Source: Leidyana gryllorum EB-2025a (Eukaryota > Apicomplexa). Taken from it: DNA of 64,000 bases. The notes beneath the pieces were generated by a model. It did not search any database. It had not been told where the DNA came from and was given only the letters and a program-made list of their open reading frames with translations. The position numbers were made by a program, and so were the translations under genes. Shown here piece after piece: positions 17,361-26,205 of the stretch; position 1 is the first letter of the stretch, and every line of letters starts with the position of its first letter. The stretch spans positions 1 through 64,000 of the forward strand of contig JBLWGC010000141.1 of NCBI GenBank assembly GCA_048772705.1, given 5' to 3'.

Positions 17361-17440
17361 CCGGGGGTAGCTCAGTTGGTAGAGCATCTGACTGTAGTGC
17401 TGGCATCAGATAGTCGGCGGTTCGATTCCGTCCCACCGGA
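17361..17440 (+). tRNA. tRNA-Tyr (GTA), intron-containing
   Basis: 80 bp, 7-nt insertion after G37; one A/G mismatch in the acceptor. Confidence 0.9.
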
Positions 17441-17517
17441 AGTAGCAATGTGGTTTCGGCAGACAGCGTTGATAGGCCAAGTAGACTACTCCGGCGAACA
17501 TTCCATCGATGTAACTC

Positions 17518-17589
17518 GGATGGGCTGGGAATCGATCCCAGTACCTTTCGTATAGTAAGCCACCGTTTCGTCATCTGGGTTAGCCTACC
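17518..17589 (-). pseudogene. Ala-derived tRNA-like
   Basis: Ala ends and T arm, but anticodon stem unpaired and loop shifted to ACT. Confidence 0.65.
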
Positions 17590-17665
17590 TCGTGGCATTG
17601 AGTGATACTTCACGTAGTGAGACGAGTCTCTCGACTTTGCCCAGCTGGTTGAACCACCGGCTAGC

Positions 17666-17737
17666 GGCTGTTTGGTCTAGTGGTATGATTCTTCCTTCGG
17701 GTGGCAGAAGTTCTGGGTTCGATTCCCAGAACAGCCC
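17666..17737 (+). tRNA. tRNA-Pro (CGG)
   Basis: 72 bp, loop TTCGGGT; one stem change. Confidence 0.92.
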
Positions 17738-17800
17738 TATTGGTCGTCAGTGGATCCGACGGGACAAGTTGCCCCCAGAACCAACACAGCCACCTCGTTG

Positions 17801-17852
17801 GCCAGGCCCAGTAGATTTCTAGTCTACCCCTTGAACACTCGGGCAAGTTGCC
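17801..17852 (-). pseudogene. tRNA-Ser (AGA), 3' truncated
   Basis: D and anticodon arms only; breaks inside the variable arm. Confidence 0.82.
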
Positions 17853-17919
17853 ACCTGTCGAACTCGGCATTTAGCGGCCAGTGGCTTCACATACGGTTCA
17901 GCAAGCTTGACTCGGACTG

Positions 17920-17988
17920 CTGGCGCTGCCCGAACCCGCGGTCTCTCCATTGAAAGTCTGGCGCTCTACCGACGGAGCTGGCGCGGCA
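17920..17988 (-). pseudogene. tRNA-Lys relic (TTC loop)
   Basis: Lys relic family, loop CTTTCAA. Confidence 0.65.
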
Positions 17989-18087
17989 GGGAAGTGAGGA
18001 CTTCATAACACGTACCTTTCGTATTGGTCGCAGAATGTTGGGGGTTGCTGGAGTCCAGGGCGACTCTTTATCGAAGATCCACTCACT

Positions 18088-18161
18088 TGGTCACGCCCGG
18101 GCTCGAACCGGGGACCTTGAGCTTATTAGGCTCACGCTCTGACCGACTGAGCTACGCGACC
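18088..18161 (-). tRNA. tRNA-Ile (AAT)
   Basis: 74 bp, loop CTAATAA, acceptor GGTCGCG/CGTGACC. Confidence 0.93.
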
Positions 18162-18307
18162 ACTTCTGCCACGACAGATGGCACCGACCCGGATGCTGGA
18201 TCCCACCTCAGCTGGACTCAAACATCTCAGACACTAGCGGACAGCTGGAATCCACTCTTCTCAGGTGGCGCCCCGTACGAGTTAGTCGGCGCTTCCGATG
18301 CCGACCG

Positions 18308-18380
18308 TGGGAGTGGGGAGGATTGAACTCTCGACTTCAGGATTATGAGACCTAGGCGCTACCGACTGCGCTACACTCCC
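18308..18380 (-). tRNA. tRNA-Met elongator (CAT)
   Basis: 73 bp, loop CTCATAA, acceptor GGGAGTG/CACTCCC. Confidence 0.92.
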
Positions 18381-18461
18381 TCGTGAAACTTCTCTCGATG
18401 CATCTCTTCCTGTCAAAAGGGTGCAGAGGGATGCTCCATCAACAACACACCCGCCCAGTTG

Positions 18462-18520
18462 GGCCGGCGCTTGACCGCGAACTTGGAACTTATCAGGCTC
18501 ACCCTTTAAGTGACCGAAAA
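18462..18520 (-). pseudogene. tRNA-Ile relic (GAT-like)
   Basis: Decayed Ile with CTGATAA loop. Confidence 0.6.
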
Positions 18521-18716
18521 TAGGCAGAGTTGAGGTAAACACTCACTGGACCAACTAGCCGACTGATGTGCTCCGCAAAACCACCACGATTGGCCTTCCT
18601 CCACCCCGCCAAACAGTCATTCCAGAGCCAAATACTGACATTTAGAAGGGGCTATACCCACATCACTAACAGTTTGCACGGGATTCCCGACGAAAGGTAT
18701 GATCAATTACACTCTT

Positions 18717-18798
18717 GGCAAGGTGGCCGAGTGGTTAAGGCGGCGGCCTGCTAAGCCGTTGGGTTTCACCCGCGTGAGTTCGAATCTCACCCTTGACG
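18717..18798 (+). tRNA. tRNA-Ser (GCT)
   Basis: 82 bp, loop CTGCTAA; one 3' acceptor mismatch. Confidence 0.92.
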
Positions 18799-18983
18799 GT
18801 AGCATTCGCGGAGAGCGTGCTTCAATGATTGTCCGACTCAAATAGAACGCTCTACGCTGGGCGCTATATACAGGAGCCAATTAATTATTTCAGCGGTCAG
18901 TAGAGAGACTCGTGTTGCGTGTGTTCATTTGAGAAAGGGCTAGTCCGGATAGTTCTACCGACTCTTCAGGGATGGGCTGAAGC

Positions 18984-19054
18984 GGTTGCGTGGTGAGTGG
19001 TTAGCACTGGAGACTCTGAATCTCCCGACCTGGGTTCGATTTCCGGCGCGACCT
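18984..19054 (+). tRNA. tRNA-Gln (CTG)
   Basis: 71 bp, loop CTCTGAA; one A-box base lost. Confidence 0.87.
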
Positions 19055-19118
19055 TGGAACTGGTCTTCACTGCTCCGTAAAACTTCGCCACTCCTCTTGG
19101 GCTGCGGGGCCCATTCAT

Positions 19119-19192
19119 GCAGTCAACGGTTTAGTGGTTACGACGTCTGCTCAACACCCAAAAGGTCCCGAGTTCGGTCCTCGGTGGCTGTA
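19119..19192 (+). pseudogene. tRNA-Val (AAC), decayed
   Basis: 74 bp; anticodon stem unpaired and acceptor disrupted. Confidence 0.75.
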
Positions 19193-19247
19193 GCTCGCGA
19201 CGTTCAGCGAGAACTAAAAGAGAGAATCTTCAGCGAAGCCATCTGTG

Positions 19248-19319
19248 CCCCGAGACCGGGAATCGAACCAGGGTATGCCGCGTGACAGGCGGAAATACTG
19301 ACCACTATACTATCTCGGG
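19248..19319 (-). tRNA. tRNA-Asp (GTC)
   Basis: Acceptor pair T1-A72 swapped to C1-G72 on both sides; otherwise near consensus. Confidence 0.88.
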
Positions 19320-19414
19320 CGCTAGTAAACTCGCCGGCCTCCAACCCCAGAAGTCCTCGCATTTTGAGATTTCACCGAGAGGAAATGGGTGGAACGGCGA
19401 GCCAAGAACACTCC

Positions 19415-19462
19415 GGCAAGATGGCCGAGTGCTGTGTGCAAGCCGCCGTCCGAAATGCGGGC
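19415..19462 (+). pseudogene. tRNA-Leu relic
   Basis: 5' acceptor and anticodon arm fused; D arm and T arm lost. Confidence 0.65.
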
Positions 19463-19496
19463 AGAGGATCGCAACCATGTTTAGGCTAATGACTGA

Positions 19497-19567
19497 AGCC
19501 TCCTGCCGGAATCGAACAGCGACCTTTCGCTTACAAAGCGAATGCTCTGCCCCTAAGCTAAGGAGGC
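19497..19567 (-). tRNA. tRNA-Thr (TGT)
   Basis: 71 bp, loop TTTGTAA; one T-stem base lost. Confidence 0.87.
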
Positions 19568-19631
19568 ATTCCCTGTCTCGACCCATATGAGTTTTTGATG
19601 CTGGGAATTGCATCATTTCCACCACATCGCA

Positions 19632-19713
19632 CGACAACTGCTGGATTTGAACCAGCGCGGTCCAGGCCCAGTAGATTTCGAGTCTACCCCCTTAACCACT
19701 CGGGCAAGTTGCC
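19632..19713 (-). tRNA. tRNA-Ser (CGA)
   Basis: 82 bp, loop CTCGAAA. Confidence 0.94.
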
Positions 19714-19782
19714 AACGGTAGAACTCGGCATGCCGCAGGCAGTGGCTTCACATACGGTTCAGCGAGCTTTACTAGGACTCCT

Positions 19783-19848
19783 CGCGCTGTCCGAACCCGC
19801 GGTCTCTCCATTGAAAGTCTTGCGCTCTACGGACTGAGCTAGGGCGGC
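19783..19848 (-). pseudogene. tRNA-Lys relic (TTC loop)
   Basis: Corresponds to both Lys relics at 34649 and 35127 in the other arm: the deletion scar. Confidence 0.7.
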
Positions 19849-19951
19849 AAACGAAGCTCTAGACTTAGTTACACCCTATTTGCCGTTGGGCGGAGCAGTG
19901 GAAGTCATTGGACCGGTGGAACAATGTGCTTCAGTAACTTCCGTTAACATT

Positions 19952-20022
19952 GCCTTCTTAGCTTGTGGCAGAGCATCCGCTTAGTAAGCGAAAGGTCGCC
20001 GGTTCGATTCGGGCAGAAGGCT
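19952..20022 (+). tRNA. tRNA-Thr (AGT)
   Basis: 71 bp, loop TTAGTAA; A-box base lost. Confidence 0.85.
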
Positions 20023-20048
20023 TACAACTGTTCCCTTCTGCGCACACT

Positions 20049-20119
20049 TAGCAGTGCGTCGTTTCGATCGACGGACCTTTGGGTTATGAGCCCAACACTC
20101 TTCACTGAGCTACACTGCT
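20049..20119 (-). tRNA. tRNA-iMet (CAT)
   Basis: 71 bp, CTCATAA; one D-loop base lost. Confidence 0.88.
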
Positions 20120-20260
20120 TAGTTTGCAACATGGAAGAGGGAGCCGAAATGCGATTTTTGAGAGGTTAGTTGCGCTGACTGCCCTACCGAAGTGGGCTAA
20201 CGAGGTGGCTGTGTTGATTCAGAGGGGACCTCGTTCCGTCGGGTCAACCGACGACCAAGA

Positions 20261-20332
20261 GGGCTGTTCTGGGAATCGAACTCAGGACTCTCTCCACCCT
20301 AAGGAAGGATTATACCACTAGACCAAACAGCC
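20261..20332 (-). tRNA. tRNA-Pro (AGG)
   Basis: 72 bp, loop TTAGGGT; T-stem and anticodon-stem changes. Confidence 0.88.
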
Positions 20333-20420
20333 GCCTAGCCGGGGTTCAACCCGCTGGGTACAGTCGAGAGACTCGTCTCACTATGTGAAGTCTTACTCAA
20401 TCCCATGAGGTGGGCACAAA

Positions 20421-20493
20421 GGGAGGCTAGCCCAGATGATGAGACGGTGGCTTAGTATACGAAAGGTTCTGGGATCGATTCCCAGCCCATCCA
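20421..20493 (+). pseudogene. Ala-derived tRNA-like (AGT loop)
   Basis: Clean D arm, T arm and acceptor, but anticodon stem GTGGC does not pair with ACGAA. Confidence 0.65.
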
Positions 20494-20587
20494 AGCTACA
20501 TAGATGGAACCCTCGCCGGAGTAGTCTAGTTGGCCTATCAACGCTGTCCATCAGGTTGAGTAGTAGTTTGCCGATCACCCCTCTACT

Positions 20588-20666
20588 TCCGGTGGGACGG
20601 AATCGAACCGCCGACTATCTGATGCCAGCACTACAGTCGGATGCTCGACCAACTGAGCTACCCCGG
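20588..20666 (-). tRNA. tRNA-Tyr (GTA), intron-containing
   Basis: 79 bp, 7-nt insertion kept; one acceptor base short. Confidence 0.88.
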
Positions 20667-20680
20667 CCGTCCAACTGCGC

Positions 20681-20766
20681 CGGGGTTCGGAAGGCTCAAT
20701 CCCAGATCCTCGCCCTTTCGGACTGCGGTCTGAGCACAGCGCCTCAGACAACTCGGCCATCTTGCC
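20681..20766 (-). pseudogene. tRNA-Leu (CAG), T arm lost
   Basis: Leu derivative paired with Tyr; near the inner end of the arm. Confidence 0.72.
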
Positions 20767-20861
20767 GGGATGTTGTTGGCTCGCCGCTCCACGCGTTTTC
20801 TATCCTTGGAATCTCAAAATGGAAGGACGTTTGGGGTTGGAGGCCGGCGTGTTTGCGAGCG

Positions 20862-20933
20862 TCCGAGATAGTATAGTGGTTAGTATTTCCGCCTGTCACG
20901 CGGAAGACCCGGGTTCGATTCCCGGTCTCGGAG
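20862..20933 (+). tRNA. tRNA-Asp (GTC)
   Basis: 72 bp, consensus. Confidence 0.95.
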
Positions 20934-20988
20934 CACAGTTGGTTTCGCTTGAGATTCTCTTCTTTGGTTCTCGCTGAAAGTTGCGAGC

Positions 20989-21061
20989 TACAGCCACCGA
21001 GGATCGAACTCGGGACCTTCTGCGTGTTAAGCAGACGTCGTAACCACTAGACCATGGCTGC
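20989..21061 (-). tRNA. tRNA-Val (AAC)
   Basis: 73 bp, consensus. Confidence 0.95.
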
Positions 21062-21124
21062 AGGGATGGTCCCCGCAGCCCAAGAGAAGTGGCGAAGCTT
21101 CAGGGAGTGGTGAGGACCAGTTCA

Positions 21125-21195
21125 AGGGTCGCGCCGGGATCGAACCCAGGTCGGAAAATCCAAAGTGTCGAGTGCTAACCACCAAGGACGCAACC
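21125..21195 (-). pseudogene. tRNA-Gln (TTG), decayed
   Basis: Same lesions as 5751. Confidence 0.75.
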
Positions 21196-21353
21196 GGTTC
21201 AGCCCATCCCAGAAGAGTCGGACTAGCGCTTCCTCAACTGGACACATGCAACACGGGTCTTGTATACAGACCCCAGCGTAAAGCGTTGGATTCGAGTCGG
21301 CCAAAATCCTCAGTTCAAATCATTGAACCAGATGCGCTCTCCCCGAATGCTAC

Positions 21354-21435
21354 CGACAAGGGTGAGATTCGAACTCACGCGGGTAGAACCCAACGGCTTA
21401 GCAGGCCGCCGCCTTAACCACTCGGCCACCTTGCC
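21354..21435 (-). tRNA. tRNA-Ser (GCT)
   Basis: 82 bp, consensus. Confidence 0.95.
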
Positions 21436-21544
21436 GACGACATGTCTTACTCGCTGGCACTTTTTCACAACGGTTTGGGGTCCTGGTCAAGCTTGCTGAA
21501 CCGTATGTGACATCACTGGCCGCAAAATGCCGAGTTCGACAGGT

Positions 21545-21626
21545 GGCAACTTGCCCGAGTGGTTAAGGGGGTAGACTCGAAATCTACTGGGCCTGGCCCG
21601 CGCTGGTTCAAATCCAGCAGTTGTCG
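21545..21626 (+). tRNA. tRNA-Ser (CGA)
   Basis: 82 bp, loop CTCGAAA. Confidence 0.94.
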
Positions 21627-21690
21627 TGCGATGTGGTGGAAATGGTGCAATTCCCAGCATCAAAAACTCATATGGGTCGAGACAGGGAAT

Positions 21691-21762
21691 GCCTCCTTAG
21701 CTTAGGGGCAGAGCATTCGCTTTGTAAGCGAAAGGTCGCTGGTTCGATTCCGGCAGGAGGCT
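21691..21762 (+). tRNA. tRNA-Thr (TGT)
   Basis: 72 bp, consensus, loop TTTGTAA. Confidence 0.95.
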
Positions 21763-21796
21763 TCAGTCATTAGCCTAAACATGGTTGCGATCATCC

Positions 21797-21845
21797 GCCC
21801 GCATTTTCGGACGGCGGCTTGCACACAGCACTCTGCCATCTTGCC
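21797..21845 (-). pseudogene. tRNA-Leu relic
   Basis: Same fused relic as 19415. Confidence 0.6.
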
Positions 21846-21924
21846 GAAGTGTTACCCGTTTCCTGTCCGTGAAATCTCAAAATGCGAGGACTTCTGGGGT
21901 TGGAGGCCGGCATCTTTACTAGCG

Positions 21925-21996
21925 TCCGAGATAGTATAGTGGTCAGTATTTCCGCCTGTCACGCGGAATACCCGGGTTCGATTCCCGGTGTCGGAG
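21925..21996 (+). tRNA. tRNA-Asp (GTC)
   Basis: 72 bp; one stem and one acceptor change. Confidence 0.9.
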
Positions 21997-22048
21997 ATAG
22001 ATCGTCTTCCGCTCTAGATTTCGTGATGCTCACCTGAACGATGCGTGT

Positions 22049-22118
22049 TACAGCCACCGAGGATGGAACTCGGGACCTTCTGCGTGTCAAACAGACGTCG
22101 TGACCACTAGATGGCTGC
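22049..22118 (-). tRNA. tRNA-Val body, anticodon GAC
   Basis: Loop TTGACAC, GAC instead of AAC; 3 bp missing between acceptor and D arm, so likely inactive. Confidence 0.7.
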
Positions 22119-22260
22119 ACGGAGCTTCCGGACTGCGAAAGGGGCGTGTGTCTCTGGAACCACGTATCCGATGAGCCTGGTTTTTATGTATCGGCCTAAG
22201 TTGGACGCCATGGACTAGTTTTAAGACCCTTCGGTTTGTATTCAGGAATGGAGATGTCAC

Positions 22261-22331
22261 GCATCTGTGGTTTAGTGGTAGACTGTGTCGTTGCCACCCA
22301 GACGACCCAGGTTCGATTCCCGGCAGATGCA
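22261..22331 (+). tRNA. tRNA-Gly (GCC)
   Basis: 71 bp; anticodon stem has a mismatch. Confidence 0.85.
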
Positions 22332-22413
22332 GAGAAGATGGCAGATGGCTGGTTGAGGCACCATTCGGGGGTTTCACGAGTGAGTTGTTGTCTGCCCCTC
22401 CAATCAGATCGCA

Positions 22414-22495
22414 CGACAACTGCTGGATTTGAACCAGCGCGGGCCAGGCCCAGTAGATTTCAAGTCTACCCCCTTAACCACTGGGGCAAGTTGCC
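22414..22495 (-). tRNA. tRNA-Ser (TGA)
   Basis: 82 bp, loop CTTGAAA. Confidence 0.93.
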
Positions 22496-22564
22496 AACTG
22501 TCGAATTCGACATGCCGCGAGGAGTGACCAAATGCCCCCATGTTCAGCCTGTCCTGCGGCATTG

Positions 22565-22627
22565 ATAGGTGTCTAAACTGACCTCTCGCCTGCCAAGTCA
22601 CCGCTCTACCACTTGAGATAGCCGCCC
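22565..22627 (-). pseudogene. Ala-derived relic
   Basis: Ala 5' half; family recurs at 29500, 54971, 61112. Confidence 0.55.
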
Positions 22628-22713
22628 ACCCGCCAAACCTAGGTGAACTTCCAATGTGAGACCGACTCACAGTTCTCTGGCGCCTCATTCGTCAGTGCAA
22701 CTGTTGTGACTCG

Positions 22714-22786
22714 TCCACTGTAGTCTAAGTGGCTAGGATATGCGGCTCTCACCCGCACGATCCGGGTTCAAGTCCCGGTAGTGGAA
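22714..22786 (+). tRNA. tRNA-Glu (CTC)
   Basis: 73 bp, loop CTCTCAC. Confidence 0.94.
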
Positions 22787-22862
22787 GTCCTTGCACTACG
22801 CGAGCAAAGTGGTCCAGTAATCTCCGTCAATAGAGACTGTTTCGTGATCTTCGGCTTGCATT

Positions 22863-22934
22863 GCCTTCTTAGCTTAGGGGCAGAGCATTCGCTTAGTAAG
22901 CGAAAGGTCGCCGGTTCGATTCCGGCAGAAGGCT
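22863..22934 (+). tRNA. tRNA-Thr (AGT)
   Basis: 72 bp, consensus. Confidence 0.95.
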
Positions 22935-22982
22935 TTGGTCACGAGCCGATCTATTCTAGACTGTTTCCCTTTTGCGCACACT

Positions 22983-23054
22983 TAGCAGTGAGTCCTTTCG
23001 ATCGACTGACCTTTGGGTTGTGAGCCCAACACTCTTCCACTGAGCTACACTGCT
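22983..23054 (-). tRNA. Initiator-type tRNA, anticodon CAC
   Basis: iMet body with loop CTCACAA, giving CAC; T-stem variant with one added mismatch. See finding. Confidence 0.8.
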
Positions 23055-23174
23055 CAGTCTGCAACATGGAAGAGGGAGCCGAAATGCGATTCTTGAGATG
23101 TTAATGGCCTTGAGTGCCGAAGTGGGCTAACGAGGTGGCTATGTTGGTTGTGAGGGCAACTTGTCCCGTCGGGT

Positions 23175-23219
23175 CAACCTTCCACTCTGAGGAAGGATTA
23201 TACCAGCAGAGCAACAGCC
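23175..23219 (-). pseudogene. tRNA-Pro relic
   Basis: Anticodon and D arm remnants; T arm absent. Confidence 0.6.
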
Positions 23220-23307
23220 GAATACTTGGGTGCATGCAACCGAATATACAAATGGAGATTCGAATCTACTGTGACCTTTTCCAGCTTTTTTTTGGGATGA
23301 TCGCCGT

Positions 23308-23391
23308 TGCACAGAATGGGATTCGAACCCATGCAGACTTGCGCCTACCAGAACTTGAGTCTGGCCCCTCAGACCACTCGGGCATCTGTGC
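23308..23391 (-). tRNA. tRNA-Leu (CAA)
   Basis: 84 bp, consensus. Confidence 0.94.
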
Positions 23392-23486
23392 GTTACTTTC
23401 TCTCTGAGTTCCAGAAAGTTAATCGCTTCCGTTGCGACGTCGATGTCGTTCTGGGTGCGGGGTACCGCCCCGAAGTACTCTCACGG

Positions 23487-23565
23487 CCCGAGTTGCTTAG
23501 ATGGCAACGCATGTGATTGTAGTGGTGGCATCAAATATTCGACGAGCAAATTCCGTCCGCCGGGA
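23487..23565 (+). pseudogene. tRNA-Tyr relic
   Basis: Decayed Tyr upstream of His. Confidence 0.65.
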
Positions 23566-23664
23566 GTTGAGGAGTGGACTTCTTACAACGTAGTTCGTCT
23601 GACACTCCTGTTCCATTCCACCCTGATCGATGCTTTGCTACCTCTACAGCCTCGCTCAAAGATT

Positions 23665-23736
23665 GTCCGAGTCGTCTAGTGGTTAGGACAGCACGTTGTG
23701 GCCGTGCAAACCCAGGCTCGATTCCTGGCTCGGACA
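23665..23736 (+). tRNA. tRNA-His (GTG)
   Basis: 72 bp, consensus. Confidence 0.95.
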
Positions 23737-23811
23737 AGCAGTCTAAAGTGCATTGCTCTTCGACCCGGTTGAAAATACTGTTGCAGCCATGGGCAAGTCT
23801 GTACGATCGGC

Positions 23812-23882
23812 TGCACCTGCCGGGACTCGAACCCGGGCTGCGAGCATGGGAAGCTCGCATCCTACCCTTGGACCACAAGTGC
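23812..23882 (-). tRNA. tRNA-Gly (CCC)
   Basis: 71 bp, loop TTCCCAT. Confidence 0.94.
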
Positions 23883-23950
23883 ACTCGAGAAAGAGCTTCA
23901 GCACCCCGAGACTCGGCCGCAGTCTGCGTTGAGCTAGTGGGTGCGTCAGG

Positions 23951-24017
23951 TACTGGCAGGTTCCAGTCTGCGACTTTGTGGCTAAGAGACTTACCCTCTG
24001 GTGGCTGAACTACGAGG
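23951..24017 (-). pseudogene. tRNA-Asn, decayed
   Basis: Asn outline; anticodon reads CTT-like, acceptor gone. Confidence 0.6.
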
Positions 24018-24155
24018 CTGGGCTAAGATGATTGGAGCTTGAGAGACTTAAGCTTTGCAGTTGAATATTTGGAGGTTAGTAGAAAAACCCGTTTTGCATG
24101 TGTGGGGAAGCTCAAGTCCGGATGGCTCTATCAACTCTTTGAGAAGGGCTGAATC

Positions 24156-24227
24156 GGTTGCGTGGTGTAGTGGTTAGCACTGGAGACTTTGAATCTCCCG
24201 ACCTGGGTTCGATTCCCGGCGCGACCT
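24156..24227 (+). tRNA. tRNA-Gln (TTG)
   Basis: 72 bp, loop CTTTGAA, acceptor GGTTGCG/CGCGACC. Confidence 0.95.
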
Positions 24228-24288
24228 TGAAACTAGTCCTCACTACTTCGTGAAACCTCACCACTTCTCTTGGTCTGCGGGGCCTTCG

Positions 24289-24361
24289 GCAGCCATGGTC
24301 TAGTGGTCACGACGTCTGCTTAACACGCAGAAGGTCCCGAGTTCGATCCTCGGTGGCTGTA
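24289..24361 (+). tRNA. tRNA-Val (AAC)
   Basis: 73 bp, consensus. Confidence 0.95.
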
Positions 24362-24414
24362 ACTCGCGTTTGTCAGGTGAGCACCACGAACTCTAAAGCG
24401 GAAGAACGAAGTGT

Positions 24415-24486
24415 CTCCGAGACCGGGAATCGAACCCGGGTCTTCCGAGTGACAGGCGGAAATACTAAGCACTATACTATGTCCGA
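24415..24486 (-). tRNA. tRNA-Asp (GTC)
   Basis: 72 bp; 5' acceptor and one anticodon-stem change. Confidence 0.85.
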
Positions 24487-24581
24487 CGCTCGTGGATACC
24501 CCGGCCTTCAACCCCAAAAGTTCTCCCTTCTCGAGACTTCACGGACAGAAAGCGTGTAAAGTGGCGAGCCAACAACATTTC

Positions 24582-24671
24582 GGCAAGATGGCCGAGTGGT
24601 CCGAGTGGCCCAAGGCGCCGATCTTCAGGCCGCAGTCCGAAAGGGCGTGGGTTCGAATCCCACTCTTGTCA
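24582..24671 (+). pseudogene. tRNA-Leu (CAG) with D-arm insertion
   Basis: 90 bp: short local duplication in the D arm and altered anticodon stem; 3' half intact. Confidence 0.8.
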
Positions 24672-24712
24672 GGCGTTGTATTGGCACTCGGTGAGCCATT
24701 GGATGCAACCAG

Positions 24713-24775
24713 CTACTAGGATCGATATCCCAGATCGTCCAGTCTTACCAGAACTTGAGTCTGGCACCTCGGACG
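24713..24775. other. Ala/Leu-CAA junction fragment
   Basis: Last third of Ala (forward) joined to a Leu-CAA anticodon-arm fragment (reverse). Confidence 0.55.
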
Positions 24776-24860
24776 ACGCGAAATCTGTGGCGTTGTTGAG
24801 AGCTTGAAGTGCCACTGTCGAGGGTCTGAGGTTGAGCCTGCGAACCTCGACGCCGTTGGC

Positions 24861-24886
24861 CGGCGGTTCGATTCCGTCCCACCGGA
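24861..24886 (+). pseudogene. tRNA-Tyr 3' fragment
   Basis: T arm and acceptor of Tyr only. Confidence 0.6.
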
Positions 24887-24967
24887 AGTAGAGTGGTGAT
24901 TGGCAAACTACTACTCAACCTATGTGCCAACTGGAGTTAATCTGGCGAAGATTCCATGCATATAGTT

Positions 24968-25040
24968 TGGATGGGCTAGGCACCGATCCCAGCACCTTTA
25001 GTACGCTAAGCGACCGCTTAACCATCTGAACTGGCCGCCC
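24968..25040 (-). pseudogene. Ala-derived tRNA-like (AGC loop)
   Basis: Loop TTAGCGT; anticodon stem unpaired. Confidence 0.65.
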
Positions 25041-25130
25041 GCTGTGCCTACCCCATATCATTAACTAATACTTTACACATATTATGACAGTCTCTTGACT
25101 GTGCCAAGCGGGTTGAAACACCGACCAGGC

Positions 25131-25184
25131 GGCTGTTTGGTGTAGTGGTATGAGAAGTCCTGGGTTCGATTCCCATAACAGCCC
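25131..25184 (+). pseudogene. tRNA-Pro, anticodon arm deleted
   Basis: 54 bp: D arm joins directly to T arm. Confidence 0.85.
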
Positions 25185-25244
25185 CGTTGGTTGTCGGTTG
25201 ACCCGACGCTCTACTCTCATCCAAAGCTGCAGCTGAGGAAGTTG

Positions 25245-25316
25245 TTCTCTGTAGTCTAAGTGGCTAGGATATGCGGCTCTCACCCGACGATCCGGGTTCA
25301 AGTCTCGGCAGTGGAA
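25245..25316 (+). tRNA. tRNA-Glu (CTC), degenerate
   Basis: 72 bp; acceptor mismatches and one stem base lost. Confidence 0.78.
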
Positions 25317-25333
25317 ATCCAGCTGAAGATCTG

Positions 25334-25406
25334 CACCGCCCGCGGGGCTTGAACCCGCGACTGCAAGATTAAGAGTCTTGCGCTTTACCGACTGAGCTAG
25401 GGCGGC
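25334..25406 (-). tRNA. tRNA-Lys (CTT)
   Basis: 73 bp, loop CTCTTAA; minor T-loop and D changes. Confidence 0.92.
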
Positions 25407-25533
25407 AAAGAAGCTCTAAACTTAGTTACACCCTATTTACCGTTGGGTGGAGCAGTGGAAGTCATTGAACCGGTGAAATGTGCTCCAGTAACTTCAGTCA
25501 ATGGGAATTGATACGTGATCTCCAGCTAACATT

Positions 25534-25605
25534 GCCTTCTTAGCTTAGGTGCAGAGCATTCGCTTAGTAAGCGAAAGGTCACCGGTTCGATTCCGGCAGA
25601 AGGCT
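25534..25605 (+). tRNA. tRNA-Thr (AGT)
   Basis: 72 bp; one D-loop change. Confidence 0.92.
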
Positions 25606-25673
25606 TTGATGCATCGATAGGCTTATAAGAAATGGCTGTCACCAGGTACAAGATTGAACAGGGTCCTGTTCTC

Positions 25674-25726
25674 TATCTTCTCTCGCTACCATCGAGATAA
25701 CCCGTGTCCGATTCCCGACAGATGCA
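25674..25726 (+). pseudogene. tRNA-Gly, 5' truncated (ACC loop)
   Basis: Loop CTACCAT; D arm and 5' acceptor absent. Confidence 0.65.
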
Positions 25727-25769
25727 AAACGATAGCATGATGAGTCTGTCGGCGATTCGATTCCGACCC

Positions 25770-25834
25770 TGGGAATGGAGAGGATCGAACTCTCGACTTC
25801 AGGATTATGAGACCTACGCGCTACCGAGTGCGCT
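25770..25834 (-). pseudogene. tRNA-Met (CAT), 5' truncated
   Basis: Elongator Met lacking its 5' acceptor, joined to Pro flank. Confidence 0.8.
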
Positions 25835-25896
25835 AACGAGGTGGCTGTGTTGGTTCTGAGGGCAACTTGTCCCGTCGGGTCCACCCACGACCAAGA

Positions 25897-25967
25897 GGGC
25901 TCTTCTGGGAATCCAACCAGGACTCCTTCCACCCTGAGGAGGGATCATAGCACTAGACCAAACAGCC
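25897..25967 (-). tRNA. tRNA-Pro (AGG), degenerate
   Basis: 71 bp, loop TCAGGGT; T arm mutated. Confidence 0.75.
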
Positions 25968-26055
25968 CATCGGTCGGTGGTGCAAATGGCTGGTACAGTC
26001 GGGAGACTGGTTATAATATGTCAAGAACCACTAAATGCCATGGGGTCTGCACAGC

Positions 26056-26129
26056 AGGCGACTAGCTGGAATGATATAGCACTCGCTCAGCATGCGAGAG
26101 ATAACTGGGATGGATGCCCAGGTCGTCCA
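26056..26129 (+). tRNA. tRNA-Ala (AGC), degenerate
   Basis: 74 bp, loop TCAGCAT; D arm decayed. Confidence 0.68.
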
Positions 26130-26205
26130 AACTTCTAACGGCTGCACCTGCGGTATTTGAAAACAGAGTCACGACCGAATGGAGTTGATGCCCGATCACA
26201 TAACA

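Larger units (their letters stand above)
15204..20770 (+). repeat. Giant inverted repeat, left arm
   Basis: Every gene here recurs in reverse order and strand at 33727-39770: coordinates sum to 54974 outside, 54497 inside. The step is a 477-bp segment missing here next to the Lys relic at 19783. Boundaries approximate. Confidence 0.9.
21890..22500 (+). repeat. Nested inverted repeat, left arm
   Basis: Asp, Val, Gly, Ser order recurs inverted at 32205-32810; coordinates sum to about 54704. Confidence 0.82.
23466..24058 (+). repeat. Direct repeat: Tyr relic-His-Gly-CCC-Asn relic
   Basis: Near-identical to 29886-30478 (offset 6420); a more diverged copy lies at 12665-13140. Confidence 0.88.
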
